Below are positions 1 through 5,721 of a stretch of DNA of 6,012 nucleotides, piece by piece. The stretch is taken from contig JBBRSC010000212.1 in the NCBI GenBank assembly GCA_038245795.1, positions 1-6,012 on the forward strand, written 5' to 3'. Both the position numbers and the translations under genes were made by a program. The first letter of the stretch is position 1. Each line of letters opens with the position of its first letter. The stretch comes from JBBRSC01 sp038245795. Its GTDB lineage: Bacteria > Actinomycetota > Acidimicrobiia > Acidimicrobiales > Microtrichaceae. The notes beneath the pieces were generated by a model. It saw nothing but the letters and a program-made list of their open reading frames with translations. It was not told the DNA's origin and did no database searches.

Positions 1-2
1 CG

Positions 3-782
3 CTCGACACGGCGAAGTACCTGGCGTGGCGGACTGGTCGACGTCTGGTGCAGATTCCCACGATCACATCGGTCGACGCAGGCTTCACCGATGCGGTGGG
101 GATTCGGGACGAGGGCCGCGTTCGGTACGTCGGAGTGGTGCGGCCGGAGACGGTGGTCTTGGATCTCGATCTGATCCGGTCGGCGCCCAAGCGGTTGAAC
201 CGCGGCGGGATCGGCGACATCCTGAGTTGCCACACCGGAATGTTCGACTGGCGTCTGGCCGTCGATGCGGGCCACGAGCCCGCATGGCGGGAGGACCTTG
301 CGGCGTTGGGGGCCACGTTGTTGGCCGAACTGGATGTCGCCGCTGACGACATCTTCGAAGTGTCGGTGGATGGGGTTCGGTTCCTGGCCGACGCCTATCG
401 GCGCATTGGCGCAGCCTGTGCAGAGGCTGGGCATTCCCGCTTCGAGGAGGGATCCGAACATCACTGGGCGTACTGCTATGAACATCAGACTGGAGCGCAT
501 CAGGTGCACGGCGAGTTGATTGCGTTCGCGGTGGTGGCCTTGAGCTACATCCAGGACAACGACTCGACGTGGGCGGCGACACTGGTCGCACGGTCCGGAT
601 GTCGTGCGAATCCTGCCGAGTTGGGAATCACTCGGGAGCAGTTCACTCACGCCGTGACCGCCTTGCCAGGCTATGCCCGCGCTGAGGGACTCGACATGAC
701 GTTCGCTGATCTCGCGCCGATGCCCGACGACCTGGTCTCGGCGGCGTGGGATCTGGCGTCATCGTTGCCGAAGGGTCGCTGA
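3..782 (+). CDS. sn-glycerol-1-phosphate dehydrogenase-like protein (iron-containing alcohol dehydrogenase superfamily), 5'-truncated
   Basis: The reading frame is open from the left edge to a TGA at 780-782 and gives 259 residues. Family members are usually about 350-400 residues, so roughly the first 100 residues lie outside the window. The first visible residues, LDTAKYLA, are the end of the glycine-rich nucleotide-binding motif (GGG..DTAK). The VQIPTITSVDAGFTD stretch that follows is typical of the AraM/EgsA branch. The expected metal ligands are present: Asp72 (GGIGDILS), His153 (GSEHHW) and His169 (HQVHGELIAF), numbered from the first complete codon. Known members reduce dihydroxyacetone phosphate to sn-glycerol-1-phosphate with NAD(P)H, in the cytosol. 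Bacterial relatives such as AraM sit in sugar-use operons, and the overlap with an ABC importer ATPase fits that role here. A GTG at 48 is not the real start, because homology continues upstream of it. The family call is firm; the exact substrate is not. Confidence 0.9.
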   Translation, partial: LDTAKYLAWRTGRRLVQIPTITSVDAGFTDAVGIRDEGRVRYVGVVRPETVVLDLDLIRSAPKRLNRGGIGDILSCHTGMFDWRLAVDAGHEPAWREDLAALGATLLAELDVAADDIFEVSVDGVRFLADAYRRIGAACAEAGHSRFEEGSEHHWAYCYEHQTGAHQVHGELIAFAVVALSYIQDNDSTWAATLVARSGCRANPAELGITREQFTHAVTALPGYARAEGLDMTFADLAPMPDDLVSAAWDLASSLPKGR

Positions 783-784
783 TG
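770..784 (+). promoter_or_regulatory. Overlapping stop/start (TGATG) with ribosome binding site
   Basis: GAAGGG at 770-775 lies six bases before the ATG at 782, and that ATG shares its A with the TGA of the preceding gene. This arrangement implies translational coupling. It also favours 782 over the in-frame GTG at 746, which would place 12 unrelated residues before the family-typical start MASIDLIGLTK. Confidence 0.75.
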
Positions 785-1981
785 GCCTCCATTGACCTGA
801 TCGGTTTGACCAAGGCATTCGAGGGTGGCGATGGCGCCTTGGCGGTCGACCACCTGGATCTCCACATCGATGACGGTGAGTTCTTGGTGCTTGTCGGTCC
901 GTCGGGGTGCGGGAAGACGACGAGTCTGCGAATGGTGGCGGGCCTGGAAGACATCTCGGGCGGCGAGATTCGCCTTGATGGCGAGCTGGTGAACGACTTG
1001 ACGTCGCGTCGGCGCGACGTGGCCATGGTCTTTCAGAATTACGACTTGTACCCGCACATGACGGTGTTCGAGAACATGGCGTTCGCATTGGAGATTCGCA
1101 GGATCGGCAAGGCTGAGGTGAAGCGGCGAGTGACTGAAGCGGCGAGCGTGTTGGATCTCACGGAGTTACTGGACCGGAAGCCGAAGTCACTATCGGGCGG
1201 GCAGCGTCAACGGGTGGCGATGGGGCGGGCGATCGTGCGTGAGCCACGCGCGTTTCTGATGGATGAGCCGTTGTCGAACCTCGATGCCAAGCTGCGGGTG
1301 CAGATGCGCGCCGAAATCGCCCGGTTGCAGCGTCGGCTTGGCGTGACGACGTTGTATGTCACGCACGATCAGACCGAGGCGATGACGATGGCCGATCGGG
1401 TGGCGGTGTTGCGCAAGGGCGTGCTGCAGCAGGTGGCGTCACCGTTGGAGTTGTACGAAGAGCCTGCGAACCTGTTCGTTGCGGGCTTTATTGGCTCGCC
1501 ATCAATGAACCTGGTGACGGGTCGCGTCGCCGACACCGGAGTGATCGGTGTCGGTTCGGCGACGCTGCGTCCGAGCGACAGATGGTGGCAGAAGCATCCC
1601 GGGCTTGCGGGCCAGGTGGGTCGGGAGATTGCTGTGGGGATGCGACCCGAGGACCTGCGGATTGCCTCGACGCCGACGGAGGGGATCTTGGGGTCGATCA
1701 GCGTGGAGGTGCAGTTGGTGGAGTTGTTAGGGGCCGAGGTGTATCTACACGGTCGGCTCGACGCGCCAGCGGTACGCAGTGAAGAAGTTCGCGAGTTGGC
1801 AGCCGACGTGGACGCCACGACCGCGATGCAGTTGGCGAACGACGACGCTGGTACCGAGATCGTGGCTCGTTGCGGCCCGCGGACCCGAGCGGCGATCGGA
1901 GATCGGGTCGGGTTGTCGGTTGATGTGGACCGCCTACATGTCTTCGACCTCGACACCGGCGCGTCACTTCGACGGACATAG
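782..1981 (+). CDS. Carbohydrate ABC transporter ATP-binding protein (MalK/UgpC/MsmX type)
   Basis: This 399-residue protein is the nucleotide-hydrolysing subunit of a binding-protein-dependent importer and acts as a dimer on the inner face of the membrane. All catalytic motifs are intact: Walker A GPSGCGKT (39-46), Q-loop Gln85 in MVFQNYDLYPHMTV, signature LSGGQ (137-141), Walker B FLMDEP (158-163), D-loop SNLD (165-168) and switch His195 in YVTHDQTEAM. The segment from about 240 to 399 is the regulatory OB/TOBE region, including GMRPEDLRI at 286-294. Residues about 325-360 form an extra acidic, Ala-rich stretch that makes the protein somewhat longer than the 360-370 residues typical of MalK/UgpC. 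Linkage to a glycerol-phosphate dehydrogenase suggests a glycerol-phosphate, polyol or sugar substrate. The permeases and binding protein are not in the window and are probably upstream. The substrate cannot be read from the ATPase. Confidence 0.95.
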   Translation: MASIDLIGLTKAFEGGDGALAVDHLDLHIDDGEFLVLVGPSGCGKTTSLRMVAGLEDISGGEIRLDGELVNDLTSRRRDVAMVFQNYDLYPHMTVFENMAFALEIRRIGKAEVKRRVTEAASVLDLTELLDRKPKSLSGGQRQRVAMGRAIVREPRAFLMDEPLSNLDAKLRVQMRAEIARLQRRLGVTTLYVTHDQTEAMTMADRVAVLRKGVLQQVASPLELYEEPANLFVAGFIGSPSMNLVTGRVADTGVIGVGSATLRPSDRWWQKHPGLAGQVGREIAVGMRPEDLRIASTPTEGILGSISVEVQLVELLGAEVYLHGRLDAPAVRSEEVRELAADVDATTAMQLANDDAGTEIVARCGPRTRAAIGDRVGLSVDVDRLHVFDLDTGASLRRT

Positions 1982-2016
1982 GTGCGCGATTTCTTCCCAA
2001 CGCGATTCGCCGCGTC

Positions 2017-2724
2017 TCACTTCAAAATGTTCACCGCGCGGGCGACCACCAGCGCGACGGTCACCAACGACACGCCCGACTGGATCATCATCATGAACTT
2101 GGCCCAACGGGACAGCGGTAGGACGTCGGTCGGGCTGAAGGCCGTGGCGTTGGTGAAGGACACATAGAAGTAGTCCCAGAAGTTCGGCTCCCAGTCGGCT
2201 GGCGCCAAATTCGGGCTCGCCATCTGCGCGAACATGAAATCGGGATAGTCGCGCGCCCCCTCGCTCCGTCGGCCCGGTCCTCCTCGATCGAGTTCCCAGT
2301 ACCAGAGCGAAAAGGCAATGACGTTCGTCAACCAGATCGCACCGCCGGTCCACAGCAATCTCGACGGATCGTTGATCGATCCGTTGACCAGGCCCTTCAC
2401 CAACTGCACCGCCGACCATGTGTTCGCCGCCGTCAGCACCGCAATCAGCATCATGCTGGCGTTGCGAACCATGGCCGAGTGCCGGTCGATCCGTATCGGG
2501 TTCGTCACCAACAGCCCGACCGCAATGACGGCTTCGATCCCCGGGATCAACCACCACGGGTCAATGGCGAACTGGTGCGGCAGGACAAGTTGCAACGCAA
2601 TCGCCACCCCGATCGCCACGGTCGCCGGCCATCGAGATTCACCATCGGTCACCGCACGCCACGCCGGCTCGGCAACGTTGTTGGCCCAATTCGGCTCGGC
2701 TTCCTCACTAGGTCTGTCGTTCAC
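2017..2724 (-). CDS. Multi-pass membrane protein with a channel-like C-terminal pore region, function unknown
   Basis: From a GTG at 2724-2722 this gives 235 residues ending in a TGA at 2019-2017. The N-terminal 30 residues are polar. Hydrophobic segments lie at about 33-49, 57-73, 86-108, 122-143 and 208-232, so about five helices are expected. The C-terminal part, DYFYVSFTNATAFSPTD (184-200) followed by a final helix ending ARAVNILK, is the conserved signature of an uncharacterised actinobacterial membrane family, as I recall it. Its layout resembles the pore helix, filter and last helix of two-TM potassium channels, but no TVGYG filter is present. A possible relation to DUF1345 is unproven. 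The start is uncertain: the ribosome site before the GTG is weak, and the frame stays open back to a TTG at 2883, but that extension looks non-coding. The gene converges on the ABC operon, with only 35 bases between the stops and no clear terminator. Confidence 0.75.
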   Translation of the reverse strand: MNDRPSEEAEPNWANNVAEPAWRAVTDGESRWPATVAIGVAIALQLVLPHQFAIDPWWLIPGIEAVIAVGLLVTNPIRIDRHSAMVRNASMMLIAVLTAANTWSAVQLVKGLVNGSINDPSRLLWTGGAIWLTNVIAFSLWYWELDRGGPGRRSEGARDYPDFMFAQMASPNLAPADWEPNFWDYFYVSFTNATAFSPTDVLPLSRWAKFMMMIQSGVSLVTVALVVARAVNILK

Positions 2725-2985
2725 CCGTCCATCGTCGCACCGTTCCGCTGAGGGCTGAGCGCTTTCCGCAACGCTCACCGGGGACTGGAGTCGAAACCAC
2801 CGTGGCTGTGGGCTGGGTTCCGGTCCTCGCGAAGACAAGATCGCCGCAGAGGTGGACGCGCTATCAGAAGCGAGGGGTCGCAAGCTTCGTCAGTTGCACT
2901 GACGACATTGCCACATCCCTTGTCCCCCAGTCGACGTAGACCGCGCGAGCACGGGGCCTTTCAGGTCAAGTAGAAACGAACATCC
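2725..2985. other. Divergent intergenic region
   Basis: This region of about 260 bases separates the membrane protein gene on the minus strand from the DnaB-like gene on the plus strand, so it should hold promoters for both. I see no convincing paired -35/-10 boxes in either direction and no small gene with a ribosome site. The only clear structure is the palindrome at 2887-2905. Confidence 0.5.
2887..2905. repeat. Perfect inverted repeat 8+3+8 (possible operator or hairpin)
   Basis: TCGTCAGT-TGC-ACTGACGA reads the same on both strands apart from the 3-base centre. It lies about 80 bases before the ATG of the forward gene and about 160 bases before the start of the reverse gene. No T-run follows on either strand, so it does not look like an intrinsic terminator. 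The position fits an operator for a dimeric regulator acting on one or both divergent genes. The role is inferred. Confidence 0.55.
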
Positions 2986-3759
2986 ATGGACAAGCGAGGA
3001 AGCCGACAGATCGACAACGACTGGCGCACCAGTAGATCGTGGTCGACCAACGACGCAATCGAAGCCGCGCTCGATCGTTTGCAGTCCCTGTTCAGCGAGT
3101 ACGAGCCCGCGCTTCCACCCGATCCGACGCCCATGAGTTCCGGCCTCACGGCCTTCGACCGAGTCATGGGCGGGGGGATCTACAGCGGTGAAGTTGTGGT
3201 GGTGGAAACGCCGCTCCGAAGCCATTCCCTCTCGCTGCTCTGTAGCCTCGCCCTGCGCGCCGACGTACGGACTCTCCTCGACACCCATTTCGTTCGAGAG
3301 GCGACCAACGCACTACTCGCTGGTCTCTCCGGGGTCCCTCAGATCATCATCCAGAACGGCGAACTCAGCGACGCTGACTGGGATGCACTCATGAAGCCGT
3401 TCGCCACGCTCTCCAGGCTTCCGCTCTTCCTCGCAGAAGCAGAGTCGGTTTGGGAACTCAACGCCGAAGTCCGTCGACGACGAACCAAGGTCGTCCTCGT
3501 GCACGACCTGAAGCGGTTCGGTCCAACGCTTCAATCGATCGAGGACCTCACGCAACTGGCTCGCGACGAAAGCGTGGCGGTGGTTGTTGCATCATTGCCG
3601 CTCGGGGATCTACCTGACTGGTCGATTCCGGCCACTCGCCGAGTCGTCATGGCACCGCACGCAATGGGAAGTCGGGCCGCGCTCATCCGTCCTGACGATC
3701 ACGATGTCCTGTCGGTGGTTCAAGTGACGGTCGACGTGCTCACGTCGCGGGTGTACTGA
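2986..3759 (+). CDS. DnaB-type RecA-fold protein with degenerate ATP-binding motifs, function unknown
   Basis: This is an intact 257-residue protein. An in-frame TAG at 2971 forces the start to 2974 or later, so ATG 2986 is well placed, although no strong ribosome site is visible. Residues 1-50 are polar with a short helical segment (about 21-38). From SSGLTAFDRVMGGGIYSGEVVVV (51-73) the chain follows the DnaB helicase C-terminal domain, whose usual form is TG...LD...GGL..GELVVVAA. The Walker A position reads TPLRSHS (75-81), where DnaB has RPGMGKT, so the lysine is replaced by His80. The Walker B stretch KVVLVHDLKRF (168-178) has His173 where DnaB has its Asp, with Asp174 next to it. SIEDLTQLARDESVAVVVASLPL (184-206) matches the strand and helix after Walker B. 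No N-terminal DnaB domain is present. ATP hydrolysis is therefore unlikely, and a structural or regulatory role is more plausible. I cannot name a specific function. Confidence 0.75.
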   Translation: MDKRGSRQIDNDWRTSRSWSTNDAIEAALDRLQSLFSEYEPALPPDPTPMSSGLTAFDRVMGGGIYSGEVVVVETPLRSHSLSLLCSLALRADVRTLLDTHFVREATNALLAGLSGVPQIIIQNGELSDADWDALMKPFATLSRLPLFLAEAESVWELNAEVRRRRTKVVLVHDLKRFGPTLQSIEDLTQLARDESVAVVVASLPLGDLPDWSIPATRRVVMAPHAMGSRAALIRPDDHDVLSVVQVTVDVLTSRVY

Positions 3760-3787
3760 CCCGCTCCGGCCGCGAGGGAGATCGCAT

Positions 3788-3800
3788 TCGGAGAATCCGG
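3788..3800. repeat. Short inverted repeat before the PPOX gene
   Basis: CGGA (3789-3792) and TCCG (3796-3799) are separated by GAA, with a T-G wobble extending the stem. It lies in the 79-base gap after the DnaB-like gene and upstream of the proposed leaderless promoter. It is too short for a convincing terminator and could be part of an operator or chance. Confidence 0.25.
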
Positions 3801-3826
3801 TAGCGCGCGCTGCTGTTCGCAAGGAA

Positions 3827-3838
3827 TAGCCTGACCAC
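3827..3838 (+). promoter_or_regulatory. Putative leaderless promoter -10 box for the PPOX gene
   Basis: TAGCCT (3827-3832) fits the actinobacterial -10 pattern TANNNT. Six bases separate it from the A of the ATG at 3839, the distance expected if transcription starts at the start codon itself. No good -35 box is seen. An AAGGA at 3821-3825 is too far (13 bases) to be an ideal ribosome site and would overlap the promoter. Confidence 0.45.
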
Positions 3839-4285
3839 ATGGGATACAACGACGCACCTGATGGTTGGTGGCAGGAGTTCGTCAGCGCCGCGCCAGCGCG
3901 AACCGCCAAGCTGGGTATCGTCCGCAAAGACGGAAGCGCCCACGTCGCACCGATCTGGGTCGACCTCGACGACACCACGGACGGACCCCAGATCGTCTTC
4001 ATGACCTCCGCCGACACCATCAAGGGCAAAGCGATCCTCAGGGATCCGCGCGTGAGTCTGTGCTGGGACGACGACACTCCTCCGTTCTCGTTCGTGACGA
4101 TCGCTGGCACCGTGACGTGCTCGACCGATCCAGAGGATCTCCTGTACTGGGGCACCCGAATCGGTGGTCGCTACATGGGCGCTGATCAGGCTGATGCCTA
4201 CGGGCAACGCAACGCCGTTCCACCCGAGATGGTTGTCCGGGTCACCCCGACGAGGATTGTCGCAAAGGCGAACATCGCCGGCTGA
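3839..4285 (+). CDS. PPOX-class, probably F420-dependent oxidoreductase (Rv3369-like)
   Basis: This 148-residue protein has the split-barrel flavin-binding fold of the pyridoxamine-phosphate-oxidase-like superfamily. Typical features are ARTAKLGIVRKDGSAHVAPIWV (20-41), which forms the first strands; TIKGKAILRDPRVSLC (60-75), the cofactor-phosphate contact region; FSFVTIAGTV (83-92); and the C-terminal RYMGADQADAYGQRN segment followed by VVRVTPTRIVA. Length and motifs match the small actinobacterial enzymes annotated as F420-dependent or Rv3369 family. Those enzymes are thought to bind F420 or FMN and reduce an unknown substrate in the cytosol. An in-frame TAG at 3827 rules out a start before 3830, so ATG 3839 is secure. 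The gene stands alone between the DnaB-like gene and the tRNA, and it is the last chromosomal protein gene before the integrated element. The cofactor assignment is by family only. Confidence 0.88.
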   Translation: MGYNDAPDGWWQEFVSAAPARTAKLGIVRKDGSAHVAPIWVDLDDTTDGPQIVFMTSADTIKGKAILRDPRVSLCWDDDTPPFSFVTIAGTVTCSTDPEDLLYWGTRIGGRYMGADQADAYGQRNAVPPEMVVRVTPTRIVAKANIAG

Positions 4286-4291
4286 ACTCGT

Positions 4292-4320
4292 CTGACTGGG
4301 GGGCGTCCGCTCGATACACT
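4292..4320 (+). promoter_or_regulatory. Promoter of tRNA-Arg
   Basis: CTGACT (4292-4297) resembles the -35 consensus TTGACA. It is followed, after 17 bases, by TACACT (4315-4320), a good TANNNT -10 box. The predicted transcript would begin near 4327, a few bases before the mature tRNA 5' end at 4331. Confidence 0.65.
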
Positions 4321-4330
4321 CTTCCCCGCC

Positions 4331-4407
4331 GCGCTTGTAGCTCAATTGGATAGAGCATCTGACTTCGGATCAGAAGGTTGGGGGTTCGAGTCCCTCCGGG
4401 CGCACCA
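4331..4407 (+). tRNA. tRNA-Arg (anticodon TCG), CCA encoded
   Basis: The whole cloverleaf can be folded. Acceptor stem GCGCTTG (4331-4337) pairs with CGGGCGC (4397-4403). The D stem is GCTC/GAGC (4340-4343 and 4353-4356). The anticodon stem is TCTGA/TCAGA (4358-4362 and 4370-4374), with loop CTTCGGA and anticodon TCG at 4365-4367. The T stem is GGGGG/CCCTC around loop TTCGAGT (4385-4391). The discriminator is A4404 and CCA is encoded at 4405-4407. It reads CGA arginine codons. Two adjacent G-T wobble pairs (positions 5-68 and 6-67) lie in the acceptor stem, where many relatives have C-G pairs. A tyrosine integrase starts about 160 bases downstream, so the 3' half is the likely attachment site of the element on the right. 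Confidence 0.97.
4363..4407 (+). other. Probable attL core: 3' part of tRNA-Arg used as integration site
   Basis: Tyrosine integrases of phages, ICEs and islands commonly recombine within the anticodon or T loop of a tRNA and restore the 3' end from the element. Here the tRNA points toward an integrase that begins soon after it, which is the expected geometry. The span from the anticodon loop to CCA is an estimate. The exact core can be fixed only by finding its copy at the far end of the element, outside this window. Confidence 0.6.
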
Positions 4408-4445
4408 GACAAAACCCTTGAAAACACTGGGGATATAGGTATTCT

Positions 4446-4482
4446 AAGGACCTCGGCGCACGCCGGGGTTCTTTCCGTTTTC
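4446..4482 (+). terminator. Intrinsic terminator after tRNA-Arg
   Basis: AAGGACCTCGGC (4446-4457) pairs with GCCGGGGTTCTT (4462-4473) over 12 positions, with two wobble pairs and a GCAC loop. T-rich sequence follows (TTT, then CCGTTTT up to about 4481). It ends the tRNA transcript and separates it from integrase transcription. It lies 38 bases beyond the tRNA, on the element side of the proposed junction. Confidence 0.8.
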
Positions 4483-4485
4483 GTT

Positions 4486-4506
4486 GATGTATCAGCGATG
4501 TATCAG
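4486..4506 (+). repeat. Tandem GATGTATCAG repeat, 11-bp period, between attachment site and integrase
   Basis: GATGTATCAG occurs at 4486-4495 and again at 4497-4506, one helical turn apart. Each copy contains a small palindrome (GAT-GT-ATC, extended to TGAT-GT-ATCA in the first). Such paired sites near an attachment core are typical of arm-type integrase sites or excisionase/repressor sites. They lie 60-80 bases before the integrase ATG, so they could also act as an operator. The role is inferred. Confidence 0.55.
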
Positions 4507-4565
4507 AAACGGGATGGTATCGACCGGCATGCGCTGGTCCTCAACAGCAGTGAGAGGACCGAAAG

Positions 4566-5711
4566 ATGGGATGGAAGGCGACTGGCCAACCGACCGTGAG
4601 GAAGCAACGCGACCGTTGGGTGGTGCGTCTCGACGGGATCGATACAACGACTGGGAAGCACCGGCCCCGCCAACTCGGCACGTATGGGTCGGAGCGCGCT
4701 GCCCGAACGGCAGCCTCGGCGTTCGCGGCGGACGGAGCTGAGGGCGGCGGGCGAGGGACTGTTGGGTGGGTTGTTGATCGTTGGGTTGCCGCGAAGACCG
4801 ACATCACCGAAAAATCCCAGATGCAGAACCGGTGGGCTGGCGGCCATATCGGCACAGCGCTCGGCGCGGTTCGCCTTGACCAACTCGACCGTGAGGACAT
4901 CGGAGTCTGGTACGAGCAGATGGCGGTGGGTGGGTTGTTGAACAAACGCTCGATCACGATCATCCGTCGTGTCCTTCGTGCCGCGTTAGAGGACGCTGTC
5001 GACGAAGGGCTGATCCGACGCAACCCCGCAGCTCGTGTCCCGGTCCCGAAGAAGGTCACCAAACCGGAGCGACCCCGCGAGGTGGACGCGTGGGACGAGG
5101 AACAGATCCGCAGATTCCTGGTGACGATTGATGGTCACCGGTGGGGTGGACCCATCCGGCTATCTACGCTGTATGGGCTTCGTCGCAGCGAATTGTTGGG
5201 GTTGATGTGGGACGACATCAACCTGGAGGCGCGCACCGTGCGCGTCAACAAAGCGCTCGTGGAGGTGGAGGGGCGACCGGTGTGGACCGAAGGCAAAAAC
5301 GAGCGGTCACGGAGAACGTTCGGGATCGACGCTGACACAGCCGCCCGGCTCGAAGCGCACCGCGAGAACCAACTCGAGGAACGACTCGCCGCTGGGTCGG
5401 ACTGGGACGATCAGAACATGGTGCTATCGACGCAGACCGGCAACCGGCTGTCGCCGGGCAACTTCGACCAAACCCTGGAACGGCTCGTGACGAAAGCTGG
5501 GGTTCCGAGGCTCACGTCGCACGGGCTTCGCCACACAGCAGCAACGCACATGGTCCGCCAGGCAACCGACTTGGGCGAGCTCCGTGCCGTCGCGGACATT
5601 TTGGGTCACTCGCCCGACATGTTGATGCGCACGTACGCCCACGCTCTTCCAGACTCGTTGCGTGCCGTGAGCGACCGGATCGGTCAACGAGTGGCCGGCT
5701 GGGAGGAATGA
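4566..5711 (+). CDS. int: Tyrosine recombinase / site-specific integrase
   Basis: This 381-residue integrase is of normal length. Residues about 8-55 form the N-terminal arm-binding domain (strand pattern around RWVVRLDG and PRQLGTYG). Residues about 65-160 form the helical core-binding domain. The catalytic domain runs from about 170 to 375. The full catalytic set is visible: Arg206 in YGLRRSELLGL, Lys244 in TEGKNERSRR, His319 and Arg322 in TSHGLRHTAATHM, His348 in ILGHSPDML, and the nucleophile Tyr357 in RTYAHA. It should cut and rejoin DNA at the tRNA-Arg attachment site through a phosphotyrosine intermediate. GAGAGG at 4552-4557 is a good ribosome site eight bases before the ATG. An in-frame TGA at 4551 rules out a longer form. 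It is read away from the tRNA and followed after 91 bases by an excisionase-like gene. There is no sign of decay, so it is probably active. Confidence 0.95.
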   Translation: MGWKATGQPTVRKQRDRWVVRLDGIDTTTGKHRPRQLGTYGSERAARTAASAFAADGAEGGGRGTVGWVVDRWVAAKTDITEKSQMQNRWAGGHIGTALGAVRLDQLDREDIGVWYEQMAVGGLLNKRSITIIRRVLRAALEDAVDEGLIRRNPAARVPVPKKVTKPERPREVDAWDEEQIRRFLVTIDGHRWGGPIRLSTLYGLRRSELLGLMWDDINLEARTVRVNKALVEVEGRPVWTEGKNERSRRTFGIDADTAARLEAHRENQLEERLAAGSDWDDQNMVLSTQTGNRLSPGNFDQTLERLVTKAGVPRLTSHGLRHTAATHMVRQATDLGELRAVADILGHSPDMLMRTYAHALPDSLRAVSDRIGQRVAGWEE

Positions 5712-5721
5712 CCTTTCACAG

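Noticed and set aside
1369..1956. Long reverse-strand ORF (195 residues) opposite the ABC ATPase
   Set aside because: It is the antisense of a high-GC gene with all catalytic motifs intact. Its composition is Ser/Arg/Pro-rich with no domain, a typical GC-rich shadow.
1982..2016. Bidirectional terminator between the convergent ABC and membrane protein genes
   Set aside because: The 35-base gap contains repeated GCGAT words but no stem followed by a T-run on either strand.
2725..2883. N-terminal extension of the membrane protein to a TTG at 2883
   Set aside because: The added residues are low in family character and lie in the intergenic stretch beside the palindrome. The homologous part begins near the GTG at 2724. 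The ribosome site of the GTG is weak, so this is kept as a minor alternative.
3740..4345. Reverse-strand ORF of 201 residues opposite the PPOX gene
   Set aside because: The forward strand encodes a clear PPOX protein with a fixed start. The reverse product has no recognisable fold and extends into the tRNA.
4242..4427. Reverse-strand ORF containing GGTRTPNLLIRSQMLYPIEL
   Set aside because: This is the well-known false protein produced by translating the antisense strand of a tRNA gene. It covers tRNA-Arg at 4331-4407.
4418..4445. TTGAAA-N16-TATTCT as the integrase promoter
   Set aside because: The predicted start falls inside the terminator stem at 4446-4473, so transcription would stop at once. 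It may be an inactive look-alike in the AT-rich junction.
4378..4599. Forward ORF beginning MGVRVPPGAPDKTLENTG
   Set aside because: Its first codons are the tRNA 3' half. It then runs through the terminator and repeats and into the integrase start in another frame. It has no ribosome site and no family resemblance.
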